In this document: positions 1 through 7,213 of the stretch, one piece after another
Layout of the letters: each line of letters starts with the position of its first letter
How positions within the stretch are numbered: position 1 is the stretch's first letter
DNA from: an uncultured Actinoplanes sp.
GTDB lineage: Bacteria > Actinomycetota > Actinomycetes > Mycobacteriales > Micromonosporaceae
Reading direction: 5' to 3'
NCBI GenBank assembly: GCA_934667465.1
Contig: CAKUMG010000226.1
Location: forward strand, 1 to 7,994
Length of the DNA stretch: 7,994 nt
The notes under the pieces: generated by a model
Database searches by the model: none
The model's input: the letters and a program-made list of their open reading frames with translations, nothing else
Told to the model about the DNA's origin: nothing
Translations under genes and position numbers: made by a program

Positions 1-1649
1 AGCCAGGCCGTCCACGACTCGCGGTCGGCCGGGTCGGCGATCTCGGGGGCGAAGAAGTTCCACGCCGCCCCGGCGACCAGCCCGGCGACCGGCACCCACC
101 AGCGGCGGACCTTCTCGGCCAGCAGCCAGGTGGTGAGCACCACGCCGAACGGCACCGCGCACTGGAAGAAGTAGAGCTGGCTGGCGGAGGGGTGGAAGAA
201 GACCCACGCCGCGCCGGCGCCCGCGGCGATCATGCCGCCGAGCAGCCAGGCCGCCGGGTCGGCCCGCAGGTGGCGGGTGCCGAGGCCGGCGAGCCCGAGC
301 AGCCGCGGCGCCTGCAGGACCATCCACCAGAGGACGATGCCCAGCACGTACGCCCACGCGGGCGCGCCGGCGCCGTCCAGCCCCGGCGGCACGATCGGGG
401 CGGAGAGGACCTTGTCGCCCTCGCCCACGGTCACCTGGTAGGGCTCGATCCAGCGGAGCAACCCGAAGAACTCGATGCCGAGGGTGCCCGCGCCGCCGCC
501 CGCGAAGAGCCGCGTGCCGATCAGCATCGGGATGCCGACCGCCACGAGCAGGCCCGCGACGGCTCGGGGGAACGCCCGGTCGCGGATCCACAGCACCACG
601 CCGGCCAGGGCGATGCCCGCGATCAGGGGCGGCAGCGCGCTGGACTTGGCGCCCGCGCAGGCCAGCGCGAGCGCCGGGACGAGGAACCATGCGGCGCCCA
701 GCTTGCGGCCGCGCAGCAGGTCGACGGTCACCAGCGTGAGCAGGGCGAGCAACGGCATCGCGTACGACTGGGAGGGGCTCGCGAACGACAACGCCTGCCC
801 GCCGTTCGCGTCGACCGGGCTGCCCAGGGTCAGCGGGAGGCCGATGAACGCCGTGGTGCCGGCGAGCGGCCCGGCCCACCAGCGGCCGCTGACGTCGCGG
901 GCGAGCGCGGCGACGACCAGGACGGCGATCGCCCCGATCGGCACCATCCAGAGGCGCAGGAGCACGAGCTCGGCCGGGATGCCGGTGATCATGCTGGCCG
1001 CGGCCATGTCGGCGTCGGAGAGGTAGTGGTAGCGCAGGGCGTCGCCGGCGAGCTGCGGCACCTCGAACGGCATCGAGCGGGTCATCTCGTGCACGAGCGC
1101 CAGGTGGTACATCAGGTCCTGGTAGTACGACGCGGTGGCGGGCGGCGTCTCGTTCGTACTCCAGATCCACGCGCCCCACAGCACGACGATGAGCAGGCCC
1201 CCGCCGATCGCCCAGTGCCACAGCACGGGCAGCGGCTTCGGGTCGGTGACGCGCCAGTGGCGGCGCAGGGCCGGCACGGCGGCGAACGCGACGAGCACGA
1301 GCAGCGGCCAGCACCACAGCACCTGCTGGAGCCCGGCGGCCGCGGCGATCGCCCAGCCGGTGAGCTGCACGAGCAGCCCGGTGGCGGCGCCGAGCCCCAG
1401 GTCTTCGGCCAGGTTGCCGCGGCTGCCGCGGACCGCCCGGTGCACGAGCGTGCCGGGCAGCACGACGCCCAGCGCGAGGTACACCGCGTACACGAGGATG
1501 TGCACGGCCGAGGTGTCGGTGAGCAGCAACCCGGTGACGAAGGCCGCCGCGACGATCAGCCACGGGAGCACCGCCGGCGGTTCGAAGCGGAAGCGCGGAA
1601 CGGCACCGGCCGGCGCGGAGGGCGCCGGCCGGTCGAGAACAGCGGTCAT
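1..1649 (-). CDS. Large polytopic membrane protein, GT-C-like, C-terminus outside window
   Basis: Partial gene: 549 codons are visible and it runs off the left edge. The start is the ATG at 1649, whose ATGA overlaps the stop of the upstream GT2 gene by 4 bases; there is no convincing Shine-Dalgarno, so translation probably depends on coupling. After a Pro/Ala-rich N-terminal tail of about 25 residues come many hydrophobic segments (about 28-43, 48-67, 85-105, 108-127, 146-163, then repeated ones to the end). The first large non-hydrophobic loop (about 165-215) contains YYQDLMYH (175-182) and YHYLSDADMA (207-216). An acidic residue and His in the first long loop is the style of GT-C membrane glycosyltransferases that use lipid-phosphate sugars. 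The next gene upstream is a probable polyprenyl-phosphate sugar synthase, which fits a donor/transferase pair. The exact family is not recognised; a polysaccharide polymerase or an actinobacterial membrane protein of unknown function is also possible. Confidence 0.8.
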   Translation of the reverse strand, partial: MTAVLDRPAPSAPAGAVPRFRFEPPAVLPWLIVAAAFVTGLLLTDTSAVHILVYAVYLALGVVLPGTLVHRAVRGSRGNLAEDLGLGAATGLLVQLTGWAIAAAAGLQQVLWCWPLLVLVAFAAVPALRRHWRVTDPKPLPVLWHWAIGGGLLIVVLWGAWIWSTNETPPATASYYQDLMYHLALVHEMTRSMPFEVPQLAGDALRYHYLSDADMAAASMITGIPAELVLLRLWMVPIGAIAVLVVAALARDVSGRWWAGPLAGTTAFIGLPLTLGSPVDANGGQALSFASPSQSYAMPLLALLTLVTVDLLRGRKLGAAWFLVPALALACAGAKSSALPPLIAGIALAGVVLWIRDRAFPRAVAGLLVAVGIPMLIGTRLFAGGGAGTLGIEFFGLLRWIEPYQVTVGEGDKVLSAPIVPPGLDGAGAPAWAYVLGIVLWWMVLQAPRLLGLAGLGTRHLRADPAAWLLGGMIAAGAGAAWVFFHPSASQLYFFQCAVPFGVVLTTWLLAEKVRRWWVPVAGLVAGAAWNFFAPEIADPADRESWTAW

Positions 1650-2635
1650 CGGGCCGCTGCCGCGGATCGCTGCTGAGGGATGTCGACCGAAGCCGCCGCC
1701 GGCACCGTGGCGGAGTCGAATCCAATGTGGAACCTCGGACGGTCCTGAACCGTCTTGTAGATCCGCGCGACGTACTCACCGAGCAGCCCCAGGCAGATCA
1801 GCTGCGCCGCCGAGAGCAGCAGCACCGCGATGAACAACGACGTCCACCCCGGGATGACCGTGCCGTTGGACCACACCACCAGGCCGAAGACGATCAGGCC
1901 CAGGCACGCGATGAACGCGGTGACGCCCAGCCAGGTCGCCAGCCGCAGCGGGGCGGCGGAGAAGTTGGCCGCGCTGTCCCAGGCCAGCGCGACCATCTTG
2001 CGCAGCGGGTACTTCGTCTCGCCGGCCGCGCGCTTCTCCCGGACGTAGGTGACCTCGCCGGCCGCGAAGCCGAGCGACGGCACCAGCAGGCGGTAGACCG
2101 GGGTCCGCTCGGGCAGCACCTTGAGCACCTCGACCACCTCGCGGCTGAGCAGCCGGAAGTCGCCGGCCTGCGAGGGGATGTCCGCGCCGACCATGCGCCG
2201 CATCAGGCCGTAGTAGGCGCCGGCGGTGTGCCGCTTGAAGAACGTGTCGGTGCTGCGGTCGGACCGGACGCCGTACACGACGTCGAGGCCGTCCTCCCGC
2301 GCCACCCGCAGCATCTCCGCGATGGTCTCCGGCGGGTCCTGCAGGTCGGCGTCGATGCTGACGACGTAGGCCCCGCGGGAGCGGTGCAGCCCGGCGGTCA
2401 GGGCGGCCTGGTGGCCGCTGTTCTTGCGGAGCCGGACGAGCCGCAGCTCGGCCCAGGTCCGGCCCTGTTCGAACAGGAGGTCGGCGGTGCGGTCGGCGCT
2501 GCCGTCGTCGACGGCGACGACCTCGTACGTCACGCCGAGCCCGTCGAGCGCCGGCCGGAGCCGGGCTACGAGGGCGGGGATGACCGCTTCCTCGTTGTAC
2601 ATCGGCACGACGACCGACAGGACCAGATCGCTCAC
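1646..2635 (-). CDS. Membrane-anchored GT2 glycosyltransferase, polyprenyl-phosphate sugar synthase type (GtrB/DPM1-like)
   Basis: Predicted 329 aa, a normal length for the GtrB/bactoprenol glucosyl transferase group. The N-terminal GT-A domain (about 5-230) has SVVVPMYNEE (7-16), VDDGSADRT (42-50) and DADLQDPPE (95-103), where D95 and D97 are the expected nucleotide-sugar/metal-binding aspartates. QAGDFRLLSR (156-165) is also typical of the group. Two C-terminal membrane helices (about 232-256 and 264-289) precede a short cytoplasmic tail. Family members move a sugar from a nucleotide donor to undecaprenyl or dolichyl phosphate on the inner face of the membrane. The start is the GTG at 2635: GAGG, overlapping the LuxC stop codon, lies about 10 bases upstream, and homology begins right after it. 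The open frame continues far upstream but only as antisense-like sequence inside the luxC-like gene. It follows the LuxC-like gene by 14 bases and overlaps the membrane-protein gene (ATGA). The sugar transferred cannot be told from sequence. Confidence 0.92.
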   Translation of the reverse strand: MSDLVLSVVVPMYNEEAVIPALVARLRPALDGLGVTYEVVAVDDGSADRTADLLFEQGRTWAELRLVRLRKNSGHQAALTAGLHRSRGAYVVSIDADLQDPPETIAEMLRVAREDGLDVVYGVRSDRSTDTFFKRHTAGAYYGLMRRMVGADIPSQAGDFRLLSREVVEVLKVLPERTPVYRLLVPSLGFAAGEVTYVREKRAAGETKYPLRKMVALAWDSAANFSAAPLRLATWLGVTAFIACLGLIVFGLVVWSNGTVIPGWTSLFIAVLLLSAAQLICLGLLGEYVARIYKTVQDRPRFHIGFDSATVPAAASVDIPQQRSAAAAR

Positions 2636-2649
2636 GACTATTGGTTCCT

Positions 2650-3846
2650 CTACGTCTGAAGGGTGGTGAGACGGGTGAACTCGCGGGGCAGGTCGTAGCC
2701 GTCCCAGATGGCGCTGAAGGTCAGCGCCGAGCCGAACGGGACGATCCGGTCCACCCCGCGGCCGCCGAGGTCGGCGGCGAAGGAACGCAGCTCCTCCGGC
2801 GTGAAGCCGAAGTGGCTGAACGTCTGGTCCTGGCGGTTCATCGCGGGCACCAGCTCGGCGAGCGAGGCCACGTGCGCGAACGGGAACGCGCCCGCGCCGA
2901 TCCAGCGCCGGGGCGCGGCCTCCGGGCCGGTCAGCGACAGCGCGGTGACCGCGTTGCGCGGGAACGCGACCGACGACACCGCGCCCGCGGCCGCCAGCCC
3001 GTACGCGTTGACCCGCTTCTCGACGGCCATCGCGGCGTCCACGACCCAGCCGCGCCGGTCCACGACGTCGCCCAGAGGCGCCAGGAACTCGTCGCGCACC
3101 TGTGTGGCCTGCGCGGGGTCGCCGCCGACGAGGAAGACCGTCCGCGGCGACGAGCACGCGGCCTGGTCGAACCAGTACGCGTCGTTGGCGAACCCGGCCA
3201 CCGCCGCAGCGCGCTCGGAAGAGGAGGCGGCGAGCCAGCCGGGCACCGACAGCGCGGCCCACGAGGTGCGGTCCGGGAACGTCAGGTCGCGGGCCGACGG
3301 GCGCAGCCGGTGCTTGCGAATGGTGTCCACGGCCGCGTCGCCGCCCCAGATCACCCGCAGGTCGCACCATTCGCTGAGGGCACCGGTGACGGCGTCGTCC
3401 CGGCCGTAGGTGACCATGCGCTGGGTCCGGCCGATGACCGGGTCGGCGCCGTCGAGGGTCGCGTTGAGCGCCTCGAGCACGGTCTCGGCGGCACCGGCGG
3501 AGCGCGACGAGATCCGTACGACGTTGTGGTTGCCGGCCAGGGCCGACAGCGCCCACGAGTAGACGAAGATCGTGTCCACGTTGGCCGGGGGCACGTGGAA
3601 GACGTTGCCGCGCGGGAAGACGTACGTGTCCTCGTCGCGCCGCATCCGCTCCACGGCCCGGTGCAGCTCGGCGGGGCGCATGAAGAAGCCCAGCGAGCCC
3701 AGCTCGGGGTGGCGGCGCGCGACGGCGGGCGCGAGCAGCTTGCGCGCGAACCGCGACAGGAAGTCGATCACGCGCGGGTCGCCGACGGCGAGCCGGTCGT
3801 CCGACGGCGCCGTCAAATCTGACGAAGAGCCGAAACGGAATTTCAC
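2650..3846 (-). CDS. LuxC-family acyl-CoA / acyl-thioester reductase
   Basis: Predicted 398 aa. It matches the LuxC family (aldehyde-dehydrogenase-like fold), which reduces an activated acyl group with NADPH to an aldehyde through a cysteine thioester. DQAACSSP (227-234) contains Cys231, the expected acyl-accepting nucleophile. Supporting stretches are PPANVDTIFVYSW (86-98), LAGNHNVVRISSRS (103-116) and FSHFGF (343-348). It is shorter than Vibrio LuxC (about 480 aa), as in LuxC relatives outside lux operons. The start is the GTG at 3846, in a GTGA overlap with the upstream LuxE-like stop; GGGAGG sits about 4 bases before it. In light-producing bacteria LuxC works in a complex with LuxE, and here the two genes are adjacent and coupled. 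No luciferase is present, so the aldehyde must serve another purpose. The family call is strong; chain length and biological role are unknown. Confidence 0.92.
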   Translation of the reverse strand: MKFRFGSSSDLTAPSDDRLAVGDPRVIDFLSRFARKLLAPAVARRHPELGSLGFFMRPAELHRAVERMRRDEDTYVFPRGNVFHVPPANVDTIFVYSWALSALAGNHNVVRISSRSAGAAETVLEALNATLDGADPVIGRTQRMVTYGRDDAVTGALSEWCDLRVIWGGDAAVDTIRKHRLRPSARDLTFPDRTSWAALSVPGWLAASSSERAAAVAGFANDAYWFDQAACSSPRTVFLVGGDPAQATQVRDEFLAPLGDVVDRRGWVVDAAMAVEKRVNAYGLAAAGAVSSVAFPRNAVTALSLTGPEAAPRRWIGAGAFPFAHVASLAELVPAMNRQDQTFSHFGFTPEELRSFAADLGGRGVDRIVPFGSALTFSAIWDGYDLPREFTRLTTLQT

Positions 3847-4880
3847 GCTGCCTCCCGGTAGGTGTCGCTGCACCCGCGGGCCTCGGCCCGGGGGAGTCGG
3901 CCGAGCACGGAGAACCGCTTGCCCGGCCAGTCGCCGTCGTCGATGCCGTCGAGGACGCCCAGGTCCTCGGTGAGCAGCACGTGCCCGGGGTAGGAGGTGG
4001 GCAGCGTGCTCACCACCTCGATCAGCCCCGGCTTGCCGACCGGCTGCTCGGCCCACGTCTCCGGGTCGCGGATCACGACGTCGGCGAAGTCGGGGCAGTA
4101 GAGCGAGCCGCCGGACGGGCCCTCCAGGAAGACCGTGCCGATCTGCTCGACCATGCCGTAGTAGTTGTGCACCCGGGTCAGGCCCGTGTCGGCGGCCAGC
4201 CGGCGCCGGAACTCCTCGGGCGGGACCGCCTGGTCCACCAGCTTCTTCCAGCCACCGGAGTGGATGAGGATGCCGTTGCTCAGGTCGAGCCCGTTGTCCC
4301 GCGCGACCTCGTAGAGGTGCAGCCAGACCAGGAACGTGAACCCGAAGATCAGGAACGGCTTGTCGCCGTGCTTGGACAGGAAGCCGCGCAGCGCCTCGAC
4401 GTCGGGGTTGCCGGCCTCGTCGAGCGCCCAGGCGTGGTCGCGGCCGAACGTGGACATGCCGAGCACGCCGGCGCCCCGGGCGCTGAACGACCGGCGGTTC
4501 TTGAGCAGGCCCTTCGAGTCGACCAGGATCATCGGCAGCCGCTGCGGGCCGAGCACGGGCCGCAGCGTCGCGCCGAGCCGGCGGGTCTGCTCCCCGGCGG
4601 CGTGCTTGTCCAGGTAGATCCGGCTCACCTCGCCGGTGGTGCCGCTGGACGTGAGGACCTTGAAGACCTCGTCGTCGGGGATGCTCTTCAGGGTCAGGTT
4701 CTTGAAGAGCCGGACCGGCAGCCAGGGCAGCTCGGCCACGGTGGCGGCCGAGGTGAAGCCGGCCGCGGTGAGGATCCGGTCGTACTCGACGCTGTGCGCC
4801 CGGTGGAAGTCGGTGAGTTCCGACAACTCCTTGTGCAGCACCGCCTCGCGCGACGCCTGATCCAGGGTGAACACGCTCAC
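3843..4880 (-). CDS. LuxE-family acyl-protein synthetase
   Basis: Predicted 345 aa; classic LuxE is about 370. LuxE activates a fatty acid with ATP as acyl-AMP, takes it onto its own cysteine, and passes it to LuxC for reduction. Visible motifs are LTSSGTTG (76-83), a phosphate-binding loop like that of AMP-forming ligases; HSGGWKK (207-213); NYYGMVEQIG (239-248); and LTEDLG (303-308). Near the C-terminus, RGCS (335-338) supplies Cys337. Known LuxE proteins carry their acylated cysteine close to the C-terminus, so this enzyme looks catalytically intact. The start is the GTG at 4880, in a GTGA overlap with the ligase gene stop, with GGAGG 7 bases upstream. The pairing with a LuxC-like gene immediately downstream supports a joint acyl-reducing unit. 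It is unusual that a separate acyl-AMP ligase lies just upstream, so LuxE here may receive acyl groups from the ACP rather than from free acid; that is inference. Confidence 0.92.
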   Translation of the reverse strand: MSVFTLDQASREAVLHKELSELTDFHRAHSVEYDRILTAAGFTSAATVAELPWLPVRLFKNLTLKSIPDDEVFKVLTSSGTTGEVSRIYLDKHAAGEQTRRLGATLRPVLGPQRLPMILVDSKGLLKNRRSFSARGAGVLGMSTFGRDHAWALDEAGNPDVEALRGFLSKHGDKPFLIFGFTFLVWLHLYEVARDNGLDLSNGILIHSGGWKKLVDQAVPPEEFRRRLAADTGLTRVHNYYGMVEQIGTVFLEGPSGGSLYCPDFADVVIRDPETWAEQPVGKPGLIEVVSTLPTSYPGHVLLTEDLGVLDGIDDGDWPGKRFSVLGRLPRAEARGCSDTYREAA

Positions 4881-6199
4881 TTGAGGGCCTCCAGCGACCG
4901 GTAGTCGACCTTGCCGGTCGGGAGCAGCGGCAACGCGTCGATGCCGCGGACGTCGAGGCCGCTGTGGTGCGTGCCGAGGAAGCCGGCGAGCTCGCTGCGC
5001 ACCGACCGGGCGAGCGCGGTGTCGGCGCCCTCGACGAAGACGTGCAGCTTGTCGTCGCCGGCGACCGCCGCGACCGCGCCGTGCGGGGCCAGCGTGCGCT
5101 CGACGTCGTCGAGGTTGACCCGGACGCCGAACACCTTGCCGATGCGCTTGAGCCGGCCGGTGATGAACAGGAAGCCCTCGTCGTCGAGCCGGCCGAGGTC
5201 GCCCGTACGCAGCTTGCCGCCCAGCTCGTCGCCGAGGGCGAGGTCGGCGGCGCCGTCCGCGTAGCCCATCATCGCGTTGGGGCCGGTGTAGACGACCTCG
5301 TCGTCGACGATCGAGAAGGCGCCACCGGGGATGGCGAGCCCGGCGGAGCCGAGCTTGTCCGCGACCCGGTCCGGAGGGAGCACCGCCATCCGCGCGGTCG
5401 CCTCGGTCTGGCCGTACATGACGTAGAGCCGGCCGGACATCCGCTCGGAGAAGTCCTTGACCAGCTCCGTACGCAGCCGCCCGCCGGCCTGCGTCAGCAT
5501 GCGCAGCGACGGGTGGGCCGCCGGGTCGAAACGCAGCCGGCGCAGCATCTCGTACTGGTACGGCACCGCCGCCAGCGAGGTCACGCCGTGCTCGCCGACC
5601 GCGGTCCAGAAGTCGCGCTGCAGGATGCCGCCCCGCTCGAGCAGCACCGTGGCGCCGCGCAGCAGGTGGCTGTTGAGCACCGACAGCCCATACGTGTAGA
5701 ACAGCGGCAGCGTCGTCGGTGCGACGTCGTCCGCCGTGATCCCCAGGCTCTCCCCGATCGCGGCCGCGTTGCTCAGCACCGCGTCGCGCGACAGGCGTAC
5801 GAGCTTGGGGTTGCCCGTCGACCCGCTCGTGGTGAGCAGCAGGGCCAGGTCGGGGTGCGGGACGACCGCCGGGGTCTCGCGCGCCCAGGCGTCGCCGTCG
5901 GCGCGGTAGCCCTCCGGCGGGGCGTCGGTCACCCCGGTGACCCGTACCGGCTGGAACCGCTCGACCAGGGCGAGCAGCACCTCGCGGTCCAGGTCCGGGT
6001 CGAGCAGCGCGATCGGACGGCGGGCGGCGAGGGCGCCCAGGTAACGCGCGACCGCACCGAGCTCGGTGGGGGTGAGCGCGAAGACCACGCCGGGCGGCAG
6101 TGCCGCGAACTCGGCCGCGGCGGCCTCGACCTGGTCCGGGTGCAGCGACTCGCCGGTGGCGGCGTCGAGCACCCGGGCACCGGGGGCGAACAGGTTCAC
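4877..6199 (-). CDS. AMP-forming acyl/aryl-CoA or acyl-ACP ligase (ANL superfamily)
   Basis: Predicted 440 aa, shorter than the usual 500-560; only about 120 residues precede the first core motif, so the N-terminal subdomain is compact. Core motifs are in order: LLTTSGSTGNPK (121-132, ATP phosphate loop), MYGQTEA (261-267), RTGDLG (331-336), ITGRLKRIGKVFGVRVN (346-362, the hinge to the C-terminal domain), and LPTGKVDY (426-433) with Lys430, the lysine needed for adenylation. All expected catalytic residues appear present. The enzyme should activate a carboxylic acid as acyl-AMP and load it on CoA or a phosphopantetheine arm. Because a stand-alone ACP is encoded two genes upstream, acyl-ACP is the more likely product; this is inference. 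The start is the GTG at 6199, in a GTGA overlap with the SDR stop, with GGAGGA about 8 bases upstream. The substrate acid cannot be predicted by eye; a short or hydroxy acid is as possible as a long-chain fatty acid. Confidence 0.9.
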   Translation of the reverse strand: MNLFAPGARVLDAATGESLHPDQVEAAAAEFAALPPGVVFALTPTELGAVARYLGALAARRPIALLDPDLDREVLLALVERFQPVRVTGVTDAPPEGYRADGDAWARETPAVVPHPDLALLLTTSGSTGNPKLVRLSRDAVLSNAAAIGESLGITADDVAPTTLPLFYTYGLSVLNSHLLRGATVLLERGGILQRDFWTAVGEHGVTSLAAVPYQYEMLRRLRFDPAAHPSLRMLTQAGGRLRTELVKDFSERMSGRLYVMYGQTEATARMAVLPPDRVADKLGSAGLAIPGGAFSIVDDEVVYTGPNAMMGYADGAADLALGDELGGKLRTGDLGRLDDEGFLFITGRLKRIGKVFGVRVNLDDVERTLAPHGAVAAVAGDDKLHVFVEGADTALARSVRSELAGFLGTHHSGLDVRGIDALPLLPTGKVDYRSLEALK

Positions 6200-6933
6200 A
6201 GCGAGATTCCTCCGTCGACCCCGAGCACCTGGCCGGTCACGAAGCGGGCCTGCGTGCAGAGCAGGAACGTGATCGCGTCCGCGACCTCGCCGGCCTCGCC
6301 GAGGCGGCGCAGGGCGGTGTCCGCGATCCGCTTCGCACGGCCGTCGTCGTCGAGGGTGTCGAGCATGTCGGTGGCGATGAAGCCGGGCGCCACGGCGTTG
6401 ACCCGGATGCCGCGCGGCCCGAGCTCCTTGGCGGCCGAGCGGGCGAGCCCGGCGACGGCGGCCTTGGAGGCGGCGTAGACGGCCTGCCCGGCGATCCCGG
6501 CCACGCCGGTCACCGAGGAGACGAGCACCACCGCCGGGTCCTGGCCCCGGCCGAGCAGCCGTACCGCGTTCTGCAGGGTGTGCGCCGCGCCGGCCGCGTT
6601 GACGGCGAACAGCCGTTCCACGGTCGCATCGGGCGTCATGCCGAGCATCCCGGCGCCGTGCGTGCCCGCGTTGACCACGAGCGCGTCCAGCCGGCGGAAG
6701 CGTTCGAACGCGATACGCATCATGGCCTTGCTGGTGGCCGGGTCCGCGATGTCACCGTGCGTCGGCATCACGGTCACGCCGTACTTTCCGGCGAGTTCCC
6801 CGGCGACCCGCTCGATGCCTTCGGCGCCGTGGCCGTGCACGACGAGATCGTGACCCTGCTCGGCGAGCCGGGTCGCGACCGCGTGACCGATTCCGCGGGA
6901 CGCACCGGTGACCAGTGCGACCCGATCACTCAT
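6196..6933 (-). CDS. Short-chain dehydrogenase/reductase, FabG-like (3-oxoacyl-ACP reductase type)
   Basis: Predicted 245 aa, the standard length of a classical SDR. TGASRGIG (9-16) is the nucleotide-binding loop, D61 and NAG (88-90) fit the Rossmann core, and the catalytic set is N112, S140, Y153 and K157 (YAASK). PGFIATDM (183-190) and the C-terminal VTGQVLGVDGG (232-242) are typical of FabG-like reductases, which use NADPH to interconvert 3-oxo and 3-hydroxy acyl-ACP. The ACP gene immediately upstream supports an ACP-bound substrate. An alternative role, inferred from the LuxC gene in the same operon, is reducing the aldehyde product to an alcohol. The start is the ATG at 6933, overlapping the end of the ACP gene by 8 bases (ATGAGTGA), so the two are translationally coupled. 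Sequence alone cannot separate FabG from other SDR oxidoreductases, so no symbol is given. Confidence 0.92.
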   Translation of the reverse strand: MSDRVALVTGASRGIGHAVATRLAEQGHDLVVHGHGAEGIERVAGELAGKYGVTVMPTHGDIADPATSKAMMRIAFERFRRLDALVVNAGTHGAGMLGMTPDATVERLFAVNAAGAAHTLQNAVRLLGRGQDPAVVLVSSVTGVAGIAGQAVYAASKAAVAGLARSAAKELGPRGIRVNAVAPGFIATDMLDTLDDDGRAKRIADTALRRLGEAGEVADAITFLLCTQARFVTGQVLGVDGGISL

Positions 6934-7171
6934 TGAAGTCCACCCCGTATTTACCCAGAATTCGCATTGCCTCGGCGAACGAGGACATTCCGATGACGTC
7001 GTCGGTATCGATCATCACCGAGAATTCATCTTCCAGTGCGGCCACCAGGGACATGTGTGCGAGCGAGTCCCACTTGTCGTCGTCCTGGTAGTGCAGATCG
7101 TCCACGGGGGAGTCTTCCGGCAGGTCAAGTGCGGTCCGGAACACTTCACGCAGTCTCTGCAACTCGATCAC
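6926..7171 (-). CDS. Stand-alone acyl carrier protein
   Basis: Predicted 81 aa, normal ACP size. WDSLAHM (34-40) holds Ser36, the phosphopantetheine attachment serine in the usual DSL motif, followed by the acidic helix LVAALEDEFSV (42-52) and a third-helix region near 62-73. Its role is to carry an acyl chain on a thioester arm for the neighbouring enzymes. The start is the GTG at 7171: GGAG (7179-7182 on the opposite strand) lies 7 bases upstream. The frame is open further upstream to an ATG at 7243, but that stretch is not ACP-like. It is the first gene of the operon and overlaps the SDR gene. Its sequence is less GC-biased than its neighbours, with several codons ending in A or T near its 3' end. 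It is clearly not the core fatty-acid ACP by context, since no ketosynthase, FabD or other fab gene is adjacent. No phosphopantetheinyl transferase is in the window. Confidence 0.93.
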   Translation of the reverse strand: MIELQRLREVFRTALDLPEDSPVDDLHYQDDDKWDSLAHMSLVAALEDEFSVMIDTDDVIGMSSFAEAMRILGKYGVDFNE

Positions 7172-7213
7172 GGTGTAACTCCACAACAACGGGGACGACG
7201 GAGGAGTCCCACC

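Noticed and set aside
192..1676. Long plus-strand open frame rich in Arg, Ala, Gly, Gln and His
   Set aside because: It is antisense to the membrane-protein gene, has no recognisable domain, and its composition is that of a high-GC shadow frame.
2636..3556. N-terminal extension of the GT2 gene into the LuxC-like gene
   Set aside because: The extension is a different frame of luxC-like coding sequence; the GT2 domain begins just after the GTG at 2635, which has its own Shine-Dalgarno.
2641..3822. Plus-strand open frame of about 390 codons
   Set aside because: It is antisense to the LuxC-like gene and has no domain-like sequence.
2650..4880. Bioluminescence (lux) operon
   Set aside because: LuxC and LuxE relatives are present, but there is no luxA, luxB or luxD and the neighbours are glycan genes.
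4964..6478. Plus-strand open frame of about 500 codons
   Set aside because: It is antisense to the ligase and SDR genes, whose motifs are unambiguous; low-complexity composition and no ribosome site.
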